A stretch of 64,000 nucleotides of DNA from positions 64,617,436 through 64,681,435 of the forward strand of contig NC_051073.1 of the NCBI RefSeq assembly GCF_004664715.2, in the 5' to 3' direction. The stretch is from Peromyscus leucopus (taxonomy: Eukaryota > Chordata > Mammalia > Rodentia > Cricetidae). This document shows positions 21,501 through 31,229 of this stretch, in pieces. Position 1 is the stretch's first letter. The number at the start of each line of letters is the position of its first letter. The notes under the pieces were generated by a model, which was not told the origin of the DNA, did not search any database, and saw only the letters and a list, made by a program, of their open reading frames with translations. The position numbers and the translations under genes are program-made.

Positions 21501-22151
21501 ATCTGTTTTAACAAGTTTTTCCTAAATCTTTTATCTTGGCACTCATACTGACCAACAAATAATATTTATAATTGACATTACATAAATCCCATCTAAATTA
21601 ATTATCCCCTCATTTAATTTCTCCATTTTCAAACCATCCAGCGTATTAACATACATAACTCCTTCCATTGTAATAACGTTTCCCATTTTTTAATGTGGGA
21701 AAAAAACTGTCTTTTTTCTTTTTTAAAAAAACTAATTCCCCCTTTTTAAGACTCCCAATTGACTCACCAAATCTGCTGACGATGACGATTCAGATGACGG
21801 TAAAGTGAGGCAGCTACCTAGTGTGGCAGCAGGCCGAGGAGGGGGTCCAGGGAAAGCCACAACCTGCCAGGAGAGGGAAGAAGCCAGAGAGCCAGCTGTC
21901 TGCACAGGGGAACGGGCAAAAGCAGCTTAACTCCTGTGGCTTTTGGAGCCCCAAAACCTGTGTAGCCTGCTGCAGAGAGGCTACAACAGAAAAACAAAAC
22001 AAAACAAAACAAAAAAACAAAAACAAAAACAAAATCCCAGATTCCCTCAGAGGGCTGGGGGAAGGAAAGAAAACTCTAGCTGGCCTCATGTAACTCCAGG
22101 CTGAGCCAGTGGCTACAAAGTCACAGGCAAGCAGCTTGTCCGTGAATTTGT

Positions 22152-22169
22152 GCTCCACGTTGGGAGCCA
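22152..22169 (-). other. Retroviral primer binding site, tRNA-Lys type
   Basis: On the - strand the 18 bases read TGGCTCCCAACGTGGAGC, matching the usual Lys primer site of betaretrovirus-like ERVs at 16 of 18 positions. It lies directly inside the 5' LTR, which fixes element polarity. Confidence 0.8.
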
Positions 22170-22572
22170 GATATAGCACAAATTCTTATTCGTCTTAGTA
22201 TTAAAAACCCAGAGCCAGATATCAGGGTAAATGCTGAAAGATCAGTAAAGGAGCCAGCCTCTAGAGAGACTTCTTAACCTCTACCCAATCCTCAGCCTGA
22301 AAGGGGCTGAGTTCCTTTTTCTCTCTCCTCACCCCCACCTTATCTTCCTTTCTCCACCCAGCCATATTATTTCCTGTCTCAACCTTCCTAGTGCTGGGAT
22401 TAAAGGCTTGTGTGCCTCCCAAGTACTGGGAGCAAAGACATGAGATCCCAAGTGCTGGGATTAAAGGTGTGTGCCCCCACTGCCTGGCCTCTATGGCTAA
22501 CTAGTGGCTGCCTTTGCCCTCTGATCATCAGGCAGGCTTTATTTGTTAGAGCATATACAAAATATCACCACA
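22170..22572 (-). repeat. 5' LTR of the ERV2 provirus
   Basis: Read on the - strand it begins TGTGGTGATATTTTG and has an AATAAA-type site (AAATAAAG) early on. It contains two copies of a B1-like head (CCTTTAATCCCAGCAC) in its U3. It ends next to the primer binding site. It shares nearly its whole length with the 3' LTR. Confidence 0.85.
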
Positions 22573-23145
22573 GAAAGAGAGGTGGGGTGTGTGAGAGAGA
22601 GAATACAGACCCTAGGAAAGAAAAAAAATAGTCCCCAGAGGTACCTGGAGTCTTGTGCTTCCCAGTTCCAGTATCTGACCACAATCCCTTCCATCGTAAC
22701 CCATCTTCTTTACATAAATAACAATGCAACCAGCTAAGCAAAGGCAATGAGTCACTAGGGAATTGGAGGCTGACAGCAATGAGGAACGCAAGATGGGGTT
22801 ATGTTTGGATGACACATTCTCCAATAGGAAATTCTTGCATGAAGAGGGGATATAAACTGTAAGTTAACAAGTGTCAGACTCTTGCTGCCAACACATCTGG
22901 AACCAGGAACATACCAGGAAAGAGTAAACAACCTCTCCTCAAGCAGGTTCATAGTAAAAAGTTCCTTCAAAGGAAACCAGGGGCATTCTGGGAAAGGAAA
23001 GAAAGCTACAGTGTTCAGGGTTCTAGAGGGTTGGCAGAGAAAAAGACTGAGGCAGTCTAGATGAATACATTTGGGAAAGGTTTAATGTTTGACTATTTAC
23101 ATCCTTTTATTATTATTGTTTTTGTTATTATCATATTGATTTTGG
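22573..23145. other. Intergenic DNA right of the provirus
   Basis: Starts with the GA-rich remainder of the split microsatellite (22573-22606); the rest has no repeat that I can name. Confidence 0.45.
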
Positions 23146-23149
23146 GGGA

Positions 23150-23285
23150 GGGGTACAGGACCTCATAATACAACCCAGGCTATCCTGGGACTCTCTATGC
23201 AGCCCAGGTTGGCCTCAAACTCATGATCCGCCTGCTTCAGGATCCCATGTTCTTGGGTTACAATCATGTATCATCATATTCGCCA
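23150..23285 (-). repeat. Old B1-like SINE
   Basis: 'ggtacaggacctcataatacaacccaggctatcctgggactctctatgcagcccaggttggcctcaaactcatgatccgcctgc'. Confidence 0.6.
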
Positions 23286-23394
23286 ACTTACATTTTGGTA
23301 TCGTGTGGACTGGGCCTGGTGACTAACTTTAATGGTGTCTTGGAAAGAAAAGAGAAAAGACTCCTAAGGAGATGAAATTTGAGCCATGTGCTTT

Positions 23395-23475
23395 TATTGG
23401 TGGTCGTGGTGGTGACGGGTGTCTTACAAGGGGCCCGGTGAATGCTAGACAGGTGTCATACTGCTCTGTCCTCCC
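23395..23475 (-). repeat. ID-like fragment
   Basis: 'aaggggcccggtgaatgctagacaggtgtcatactgctctgtcctcccc' resembles an antisense ID head; degenerate. Confidence 0.4.
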
Positions 23476-23614
23476 CTATGATACTGCAGAAGCAGACAGC
23501 CACAGTGCTAAGCAAATTCTCCAGGGAAGGGCGGGCAGCCTGTAGTTAAGAGTTTGGCATCATGGAGCTTGTGCTTGGTCTGAGTCACCTGGAATGTTAT
23601 TTTTATATCTCAGG

Positions 23615-24076
23615 TGTTGGGGAATATTATCTTAAGGTGTGTTACTTTTGTTTATGTTGCATTTGTTTAACTCTGTGAAGCTGTGATACGTTGCCTGTCT
23701 AAAATATCTGATGGTCTAATAAAGAACTGAATGACCAATAGCCAGGCAGGAGAAAGGATAGGCAGAGCTGGCAGGCAGAGAGAAGATATAGGGGGAGAAC
23801 TCTGGGATGAAGGAGCAAGAAGAGAAGGAGGAGGACATGAGGGGCCAGCCACCCAGCTACACAGCAAGCCACCCAGTAAGAAACAAAGAAAGATGTACAG
23901 GAATAGAGAGAGATAAAAGCCCAGAGGTGAAAGATAAATGGGATAATTTAAAGTTAAGGAAAGCTGGCTAGAAACAAGTCAAGCTAAGGCTGGGCATTCA
24001 TAAGTAAGAATTCATCTCCATGTATATTTATTTGGGAGCTGGGTGGCAAGCCCCCCAAAGACCAAAAACAAAAAAC
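23615..24076 (+). repeat. Solo LTR, ERV2-like, family shared with 41870-42175
   Basis: Starts TGTTGGGGAATATTATCTTAAG, has 'ctgatggtctaataaagaactgaatgaccaatagcc' (CCAAT box and AATAAA), and ends near 'aaaaacaaaaaaca'. The first 250 bases match the reverse complement of the fragment at 41870-42175. The right end is approximate. Confidence 0.7.
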
Positions 24077-24524
24077 ACTACTTGGGGGCCTCACTTTCCA
24101 TTATTATGAGGATAATAATATTGAGTTTCTTTTAATCTCAGCTCTACTGCTCCTACCTTACCCCATTTTTAACATCTCTTAATTTGGGACATTTCTTACT
24201 GTTGATACCTCAAAATGCTGGCATGATCATAGTGCAAAGAAAAAAAATTGTGACAATATTCTCAATAACTGGGCATATGCAAATTTAACCTTGTACAGAA
24301 AAAGATGTTCATTTGCTAATTAGCTGAATTATTTGCATTTGTGGTATTGTGCAGTTGAAATCTCTCTCTCTCTCCCACATACAAAAGTAGTGAGTTTCAT
24401 TGTGACATTTTCATGTATGTATCATTTGTTCTTATTCACCTAAACACCACACCTGTTGCCATTCTTCATTCCCCCGATTCTTGACTCCGCTCTGCTCCCA
24501 GTTCCTCCTGCTTTCATGTTACAT

Positions 24525-24865
24525 GTTGTCCTAGTTTGGATCTCTGTTGCTGTGATAAACATATGACCAAAAAGCAACTTAGAAAAGGGTTTATTTGGCT
24601 TACAGGTACAGGACCACCTGCCTAAGGGTGGCACTGCCCACAATGGGCTGGGTCCTACCGCTTCAATATTTAATCAAGAAAATGTCCCACAGATTTGCCT
24701 ACAGGTCAATCTGATGTAGGTGATTCTTCAATTCACATTCCATCTTTCAAATGACTCTAGCTTATATTAACTTGACAAAAAATTTAACCATCACAATTGT
24801 CCTCTTGTCAGCTTGACACATAAACACTTTACTATGAAACTGTAACCTTTCCTTTCTTGTTTATT
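24525..24865 (+). repeat. Group A repeat, left terminal copy of a composite element
   Basis: 'ctctgttgctgtgataaacatatgaccaaaaagcaactt', 'ggaccacctgcctaagggtggcactgcccacaatgggctggg', 'gactctagcttatattaacttgac'. It has lost the middle part seen in the 26095 copy. Confidence 0.75.
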
Positions 24866-24875
24866 CCCAAGATGT

Positions 24876-25031
24876 TTTTTTTTTTTTTTTTTTTTTTTTT
24901 GGTTTTTTGAGACAGGGTTTCTCTGTTCCTGGAACTCACTCTGTAGCCCAGGCTGTCCTCGAACTCACAGAGATCCACCTGGCTCTGCCTCCTGAGTGCT
25001 AGGATTAAAGGTGTGTGTCACCACCTCCTGG
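24876..25031 (-). repeat. B1 SINE
   Basis: Antisense B1 with a long T-run (A tail). It is flanked by CCCAAGATGT at 24866-24875 and 25032-25041. It lacks part of the right half ('ctctgttcctggaactc'). Confidence 0.92.
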
Positions 25032-25041
25032 CCCAAGATGT

Positions 25042-26094
25042 CATATTAATATTAATATCGTATTAATACAATACAAACACAGTATAACTTTAAAAGTCCC
25101 ACCATCTTTAAAATAATTCAAACGCTTTAAAAATTTAAAGTCTCTCAACTTTGGTCTTTTGCAAAATAAAAAATAACTTACTTCCACTTTCTTATTCTAA
25201 GTGAGGAGAACCAAGGCACAATTACAATTAAATACAAACAAAACCCAAGTAAAACAACATAAACAGCGAAGTGTCTAATGTCTGGAACTCATCCAAGATC
25301 TTCTGGGCTTCAGTTGACTGACTCGGGCAGCTCTGCCTCTCTAACTTTGCCAGCCACAGCACATGTGGTTTGTCCCATAGGTTAGGCTTACTCCACTGCA
25401 CACTTGTGGATGTCCTTGGCGATCACCCCACCATCCTGACATCTCCAAAATGCTGAGCATCTCCACTACAGCTAAGGTTGCACCTCGATCACCGGCCTCC
25501 TGGCCTCAGTGCCAAGCTTCAGCTGCTCTCTACCCACCCTTCAATACTGCGGATCTTATGTCTCCAAAATCAGTACCACATAGGAGACCCTTACCTATTA
25601 TCAAGTTCGGCTGCAAGCGTGAGGTGCCTTGCATCTGCCTTGCCTCCTCTGGAACACAGCTGCTGTATGCTGACCCTGAGGAAATACTTCCCAGAAGAAA
25701 TACTTCCCAGAAGATTTTCGCCTCGGGATGCTAGTTCCTTATTAGGCACAGCTGATTTTTCAGCTCCCCCTAACCAGCATCAGTTGTCCCAGCAGTGCTG
25801 GTCTCTTGTAATCACAGCTGATCAGAAACCACAGATTCTTAATTACAATGTATCATATAAACAGTCCTGCTAGGCTCTCTATTTCCCTCTGAAACTCACA
25901 GCTGAGTGTTTCTCTCACCTGCATTTTTCTCAACACTACTTATCTTTCAAGGTCCCATAGAATGGCTCATTAAGCTTTGAGCACTAATGGCTTTTCCATT
26001 CCAAAGTTCCATACACTTCCACAGTCCTCAGCAAAACAATACGGCCGTGGCTGACACAGGAGGAGCCCACTCTCTGGAACCCATACCTGCCCAG
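25042..26094 (+). repeat. Interior of the group A composite element
   Basis: 'aattcaaacgctttaaaaatttaaagtctctcaactttgg', 'aaccaaggcacaattacaattaaatacaaacaaaac', 'ccagaagattttcgcctcgggatgctagttccttattaggcacagctgatt' and 'gcactaatggcttttccattccaaagttcca' follow the order of a long repeat I know from mouse next to group A sequence. It has no coding capacity. The apparent 131-codon frame here is accidental. Confidence 0.55.
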
Positions 26095-26475
26095 CTTGCA
26101 TTCTGTGCTTGTGATAGAACTCCATGAGCAAGAGCAACTTAGGGAGGAAAGGGGCCATGCGGCTTACAGGTTGAACCCCACTTCCCCCACCCCCCACCCC
26201 CGTTAAAGGAAGCCAAGGCAAGAACCTGGAGGCAGGAACTGAAGCAGAGAGAAGAGAGAACCTTGGCTCACTGGCTTGCTGTCCAGGGCTTGCTCAGCTG
26301 GCTTTCTTACACAACCCAGGACCACCTGCTTAGGGGTGGCACCACCCACAGTGGGCTGGACCCTCCCACATCAATCATTGGTCAAGAAGATGCCTCACAG
26401 ACTCACCCATAGGGCAATCTGAAGGAGGTAACTCAACCGACAGCCCCTCTTTCCAGATGCCATTAGCTCGGTTTC
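26095..26475 (+). repeat. Group A repeat, right terminal copy of the composite element
   Basis: A fuller copy: 'ctggaggcaggaactgaagcagaga', 'gggtggcaccacccacagtgggctggaccctcccacatcaatcattggtcaagaagatgcctcacagac'. A C-rich run sits at 26177-26201. Confidence 0.75.
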
Positions 26476-26479
26476 AGGA

Positions 26480-26481
<2 letters not shown>

Positions 26482-26534
<53 letters not shown>
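26482..26534. repeat. (CA)n(TA)n microsatellite
   Basis: About 21 CA units then TA units. Confidence 0.95.
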
Positions 26535-27239
26535 CCAGAAATGACAAGTCTTGACTCACCCCCAGCAGGACTATAGGATTTCAGGTGGTTAGACAAAAGT
26601 CAGCATTCCTCCAGTACTTGTGAAACAGGTTCCCATCTGTCCACCGTAAGGAATCATTTCCCTCACCTCTGGCAAATAGGGACATGTAGTTCCCCATTGA
26701 CATACCTGTGGCAGCTGTCAGCATATCAAAGTCCATGCTAGCTCCCAGGCTCCCCCAGCTCCCGTTTACAAGTACCCGTTCTGCATTTCACCACCTGGAT
26801 GCATTCGTCCAGGTTCCTCTCACCTCCGCACCTACCCTAAACTCCCAGGCCTGTTGCACCTCACAGGCTTCTCTCTTCCCAGAAACCTTCGAGGTTTCCT
26901 CTTCCTCTCCCATTCTCCCCTCTCTTGCAGATAGCCCTGGCCATGTCCACTCTGCTGCTTTCTCTTTGCTCTGGACTCTTCCAGATGCCTCTGGATATTT
27001 TCCCCCTAATCACGGAGTGGCCATTTTTGTGGTTTCTCTACTGTGCCCCCTTCATATACAATATCTAGGAACAGTTACATGAACATATAAAAATTTAAAT
27101 GTAGATTCTGCCTACGAAAGAAAATATTGTATTTGTCCTTATGAATCTGATTATTTCATATACCCTGAGTAAGTCTCTGCAGAGTAGGATGTCGAGTCCT
27201 TTGGGCATAAGCCAAGGATGTTACAGCTGGGCATATGGT
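26535..27239. other. Intergenic DNA, nothing recognised
   Basis: Pyrimidine-rich at 26750-27060; a 124-codon frame there is low-complexity in Ser/Pro/Leu and not gene-like. The final 150 bases may belong to the L1 that follows. Confidence 0.4.
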
Positions 27240-27900
27240 AGATTTATTTTAAGCTTTTTGAGAGTTCTCCACACTGATTCCCAGAGTGGCTTGCACAGGT
27301 TTGCAAACTCCCCAACGTGAGTCAGAGTTCTCCTTTCTCCATATCCTTCCCTACATTGGTTGTTGTTTTGTTGATCTTAGCCATTCCGACTGGGGTAAGA
27401 TCAAATCTCAAAGTTTATTTTGATTTGCATTTCCCTGATTGCTAAGGCTGATGAATATTTTTTTCGGAATATTTCTTAACCATTTTTATTTCTTCCTTTG
27501 AGAATTCTCTGTTCAGAACCATAGTCTACGTTTTTTAAATTGGGGTGTTTGTTTTCTTAATTCTTTGTTTTTTGAGTCCTTCATATGGTCTGGATATTAA
27601 TCCTCTGTCAGATGCATAGCTGACAGATGGCAAAGATTTGCTCCTATTTGTGGGTTTCCTCGCTACTTGATTTTTTTTCCCTAGCTGTGCAAACTTTTTT
27701 TTTTTTTTTTTTTGTTTAGTGAAGTCCCCCTTGTCTACACCTATATTATGTAGGTACTGCCTATGTTTTCCTCTAATGGTTTCAGGTTTCACATTGAGGT
27801 CTTTGATTCATTTAGAGTTAGTTATTGTATAAGGTGATAGATACAGTCTAGCTTCGTTTTAAATATAGTGATCTCAGGTCCCGAATCCATTGACAGGCAA
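27240..27900 (-). repeat. L1 ORF2 3' region, first antisense copy
   Basis: 'gagttctccacactgattcccagagtggcttgcacaggtttgcaaactcccc', 'ttagccattccgactggggtaagatcaaatctcaaagt', 'gatttgcatttccctgattgctaaggctgatg', 'ctggatattaatcctctgtcagatgcatagc' and 'gaggtctttgattcatttagagttag' are the reverse of L1 ORF2. Confidence 0.82.
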
Positions 27901-28109
27901 ATATCATCATTTCCTCCTTACCCTCTATTCATCTGTTCACAGACCTCGAGGCTGGTTCCCTTATCTTGGCTGCGTGAAGCAGTGCCTCAGGAAACATGGG
28001 TGTGCAGGTCCCTCTGTGGTGTGCTCACGTAGACTCTTTCGTATGTATGCCTTGGAGTGGTGTAGGTATATCATATCATTTTACAGTCATATGACAGCTC
28101 TAACTTAGT

Positions 28110-28225
28110 ATTTGAGGACCCCCAGAATGACTTCTATGGTGACTGCACCAAGTTTACATTCCCACCAGTGGTGTATGAGGCTTCTTCTCTTTCCAGACCC
28201 TTAGTAGCATTTGTTCAGTTGGTTT
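28110..28225 (-). repeat. L1 ORF2, second antisense copy, piece 1
   Basis: 'gacttctatggtgactgcaccaagtttacattcccaccagtggtgtatgagg' repeats the same part of L1 as 27260-27330, so this is a second element. Confidence 0.7.
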
Positions 28226-28347
28226 TTCCTTCCTTCCTTCCTTCCTTCCTTCCTTCCTTCCTTCCTTCCTTCCTTCCTTCCTTCCTTCCTTCCTTCTTTC
28301 TTTCCTTCCCTCCCTCCTTTCTTTCTTTTTTTTTTTTTTTTTTTTTT
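28226..28347. repeat. (TTCC)n and T-rich microsatellite
   Basis: About 20 TTCC units, variants, then a T-run that is the B1 A tail. Confidence 0.95.
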
Positions 28348-28485
28348 GTTTTTGTTTGAGACAGGTTTCTCTGTGTAGCCCTGGCTGTCCTGGAACTCAC
28401 TCTGTAGACCAGCCTGGCCTCCATCTCACAAAGATCAGTCTGCTGAGTGCTGGGATTTAAGCTGTGAGCCACCACACCTGGTGTG
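28348..28485 (-). repeat. B1 SINE in L1
   Basis: Antisense B1 'gacaggtttctctgtgtagccctggctgtcctggaactcactctgtagaccagcctggcctcc'; it interrupts the second L1 copy. Confidence 0.9.
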
Positions 28486-28690
28486 GTTGGTTTTGTTGAT
28501 CACCATTCTGACTCCAGTGAAAAGTAATCTCAGTGCAGTTTTGATTCGCATTTGCTTGATGACTAAGGCTACTGAGCACTTTTTTTTTTCATTTTATTTC
28601 TCCCTTTGAGTAATGTCTATTTGATCCATTATCCTGTGTATTAATAGAACTTAAAAAAATTGTGTTTAATTTTTGGAGTTTTTTCCCCCC
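28486..28690 (-). repeat. L1 ORF2, second antisense copy, piece 2
   Basis: 'gttgatcaccattctgactccagtgaaaagtaatctcagtgcagttttgattcgcatttgcttgatgactaaggctactgagca', continuing the 28110 piece. Confidence 0.7.
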
Positions 28691-28722
28691 CTTTAATTAA
28701 AATTTACATTTCTTTTTTTTTA

Positions 28723-28724
<2 letters not shown>

Positions 28725-28765
<41 letters not shown>

Positions 28766-28769
28766 TGTA
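28725..28769. repeat. (GT)n microsatellite
   Basis: GT units with two TA interruptions, at the head of a B2. Confidence 0.95.
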
Positions 28770-28773
28770 TGTT

Positions 28774-28962
28774 GGGGCTAAAGAGATGGTTCAATGCTTA
28801 AGAGCACTTGTTTTTTCAGAGGACCTACATCAAGTTGCCCACAACTGCCTGTAACTCCAGCTTTGGTGAATCTGACACTCTTATTTGGCCATTGAGGATA
28901 CCAGAACACAGGCGGTATACACTTACAAGACAAGCACACATACATTAAAAAGGAAATACAAA

Positions 28963-28965
<3 letters not shown>
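28774..28965 (+). repeat. B2 SINE
   Basis: 'ggggctaaagagatggttcaatgcttaagagcacttg' to 'caagcacacatacattaaaaaggaaatacaaatta'. It lies between two GT tracts. Confidence 0.88.

Positions 28966-29008
<43 letters not shown>
28966..29008. repeat. (TG)n microsatellite
   Basis: About 21 pure TG units. Confidence 0.95.
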
Positions 29009-29009
<1 letters not shown>

Positions 29010-29012
<3 letters not shown>

Positions 29013-29180
29013 GCACAAGAGTGTGTGAATAGGGACATGAACTTTCGACAGCATGTGTGCAGGTCAGAGCACACACAGCCTTGGTAACTGGTGCTTTCTT
29101 TCCACTGTGGGATCCAGGATTGTGCTCAGGTTTGGTGGCAAGAGCCTTTTCTGTTGAACCATTCTGCTGACCCTCGAGGT
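29010..29180 (-). repeat. B3 SINE
   Basis: Antisense: 'ggtcagagcacacacagccttggtaactggtgctttctttccactgtgggatcc' to 'ggtggcaagagccttttctgttgaaccattctgctgaccc'. Confidence 0.75.
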
Positions 29181-29184
29181 CCCC

Positions 29185-29325
29185 CCTTCTTGTTATAGAT
29201 TCTAGATATTAATGCTGTCATGTATAATTGACAAAAGTATTTCCATTCTATAAGATGTCTCTTTACTTTGCTGATTTTCTTTAATTTTTAAAAATAAAAA
29301 AAAAATGCCATGTAGAAGCTTTCTG
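29185..29325 (-). repeat. L1 ORF2, second antisense copy, piece 3
   Basis: 'cttgttatagattctagatattaatgctgtcatg' and 'gatgtctctttactttgctgattttcttt..gccatgtagaagcttt' continue the same L1. Confidence 0.65.
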
Positions 29326-29329
29326 GGGA

Positions 29330-29612
29330 ATGTGTGTGGTACATGCACGTGTCTGTGCTCATGTGTGTGTTCATGCCTGTGTGCTAGAGGTAAATGTTGG
29401 ATGTCTTCCCATCTGCTCCTCATCGTATATTTGGAGATAAGTTATCACCGAGCCTGGAGCTCCCCAGTCCAGCCTTTCTCCACCCACCAGCCCTAGGATG
29501 ACAGCACACACCACCATATTCAGCTTTTCACATGGGTGCTGGGGATCCAAATACAGGTCCTTGTAATTGTGTGGTAAGCAGCTTATGGATATCGCTCCAG
29601 ACCTACTGTCGT
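29330..29612 (-). repeat. RSINE1/B4A-type SINE
   Basis: Antisense: 'ctagaggtaaatgttggatgtcttccc', 'gagcctggagctccccagtccagcc', 'cacatgggtgctggggatccaaatacaggtcc' to 'atatcgctccagacc'. Confidence 0.7.
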
Positions 29613-29800
29613 TATTTTATATGTAGATGTCCAGGTTCCTCAGCACTGCTCGTTGAAGAGGCTGTGATCATTTTACCCCAGTATGTTTTTGACATCTCTG
29701 TCAAAGATTTGGGAGTGTAGGTGTGTGGTTTTCATTCTGGGTTTCGTGCTATTCCACTGCTCTGTCTGTCTTGTTTTGTGCCAGTATCATAGGGTTTTTG
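29613..29800 (-). repeat. L1 ORF2, second antisense copy, piece 4
   Basis: 'gatgtccaggttcctcagcactgctcgttgaagaggctg', 'tttttgacatctctgtcaaagatttgggagtg', 'ttcgtgctattccactgctctgtctgtcttgttttgtgccagtatcatagg'. Confidence 0.75.
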
Positions 29801-29804
29801 TTAC

Positions 29805-29875
29805 TATGTCTATGTTTTTTTGAGACAGGATGTTACTATGTAGCCCAGGCTAGCCTCATACTTCAGATCTTGTGC
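29805..29875 (-). repeat. B1 fragment
   Basis: 'tttttttgagacaggatgttactatgtagcccaggctagcctcatac'; only one half remains. Confidence 0.6.
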
Positions 29876-29879
29876 AGCT

Positions 29880-30879
29880 GAATTTTAATTTGACCCTCCA
29901 AATACCACTTTTAAGGGTCTTGCAACAGGATGATGAAACATTGACACGGTAACTTACTGTATTTGCCATAAATCATCAATGCAATCAAATGTAGCATAAA
30001 CGGCTAATTCTCAGTAAAATTACAATTCCCGAAAAGATTAGTCTGACCAGTTGATATATTTGAGGGCACTGAACGTTTAACAATCAGTAATTTATAGCTA
30101 TCAACAGGACTATGTAGATCAAGGAGACCTCTGCAGATCATAGAGATATATAATTCAATTAAAAAAAAAAAGAAATAAAACTTCTAATGAAAGAAGAAAC
30201 ATATACAATGCTTGTGTGTTCATTGAAAAGTTTCAGAATTATGCTGGTACTTTCTGAGTGTAGGAAGAGATCAAGGTGTAACTGGAGGTTATGAAAGCTA
30301 GCACACCATCACTTTCTAACACAGGCAAATGGTTAAAGGTTATATAGACTTCAGATAGCAAAAGTGAGCCGGCTGAGGCTTGACCTTTGACTGACCTGTA
30401 AAGAAGACAGTAATGCAATTATGACAGCCAACAGTTACTGGATGTTTACTGTGTGACACCGTGTCAACTGGACAGTTCTTATCAGATCAGCGCTGGCTGT
30501 GTAACGTGGGAAAGCTAGGAGATAAGTCTAGAAGTTGCCTCCAGGTGTTCATAGCCACTGGGTTAAAACATCCAACCTATGCATTTTTACAGATACACCT
30601 ATACTTTTAAGGGTGATTTGAATATAGTTTAGACATTGTACTTCCAGGAAACGGTCCCTGATTATATGAAAAAGTGTAATATGGAAAGATGCAAGGCGCA
30701 ATTTCCAAATTATTTAGCGTGGACCAAAAAGGCGAAAGGTTATCAAAGGTGCCCGCCCTCACGCCTCTCCTGGCCTCAGTTTCTCTAAACTGAAAGGCTT
30801 AGTCTAGTCTCTTCCTTGTTATAGTTTCTGCTCCCAGACCTCTACAGATTGCTGCCAAAGCTGCGTTAAGGAGTACATC
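29880..30879. other. Repeat-free upstream flank of the Acap2 promoter
   Basis: About 1 kb without recognisable SINE, LINE or LTR, directly before the CpG island. It contains the DR5 motif at 30381. Absence of insertions beside a promoter fits a regulatory role, which is inference. Confidence 0.5.
30381..30397 (-). promoter_or_regulatory. Perfect DR5 nuclear-receptor motif
   Basis: The + strand shows TGACCT, five bases, TGACCT; on the - strand this is AGGTCA-N5-AGGTCA, the canonical retinoic-acid-receptor/RXR arrangement. It lies about 990 bases upstream of the Acap2 start codon, outside any recognised SINE. Binding is inference. Confidence 0.5.
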
Positions 30880-30894
30880 TTCCTTTTAGACCCG

Positions 30895-30940
30895 AGGGAG
30901 GGGTGGGGGGCGGCGGCGGCGGTGGTGGAGGGGGCGGGGG
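30895..30940 (+). promoter_or_regulatory. G-run tract, G-quadruplex prone, with GC boxes and CGG repeats
   Basis: Several runs of three to six Gs surround a short (CGG)n stretch, ending in GGGGGCGGGGG. The run spacing fits intramolecular G-quadruplex folding on the non-template strand, and the same bases give Sp1-type GC boxes. Confidence 0.55.
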
Positions 30941-31229
30941 TGAGAGCAAGGCAGGCCACGTGACTTCCTTCCTTCCCAGGGCGCCTGCGTGGCCGGCCTC
31001 CTAGCAACCCGTGCATCCCGCCTAACGACACCCGCGCGCCGCGGTTGGCTGTCGCGGCGGCCGTGCACCTCCCGCGGGCGGTGCTGCCGGAAGCCCCTCC
31101 CGTGGCCGCGGCTCGGTGGCTGGCTGGCCGCGGCTGTCACTCCGGGGCGTTTTCCCCGGCCGGCTCTCAGCTGGGGCGGAGGAAGAGGCGGCCTGGGCCT
31201 GCCGAGCCGTTGCAGTCTCCGCGGCTGCT

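Larger units (their letters stand above)
17527..22572 (-). mobile_element. Defective ERV2 (betaretrovirus-like) provirus with two LTRs and gag remnants
   Basis: Two matching LTRs flank about 4.2 kb. Just inside the higher-coordinate LTR is a Lys-type primer binding site; just inside the lower one is a polypurine tract, so the element reads on the - strand. Between them are capsid and nucleocapsid remnants of gag in broken frames. No reverse transcriptase or integrase motif is visible and the interior is too short for a full ERV2, so pol is deleted. The rest (17951-20360) may hold env-derived sequence, but I could not identify it. A young B1 sits at 18139-18314. LTRs differ by about ten substitutions that I could count over roughly 380 aligned bases, plus an indel in a CT-rich part. 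It cannot encode functional products. The name of the LTR family (possibly mys/MYSERV-related) is a guess. Confidence 0.85.

Noticed and set aside
1..30800. 3' end of Ppp1r2, the expected upstream neighbour
   Set aside because: No coding or UTR sequence that I recognise from that gene; it likely lies further upstream.
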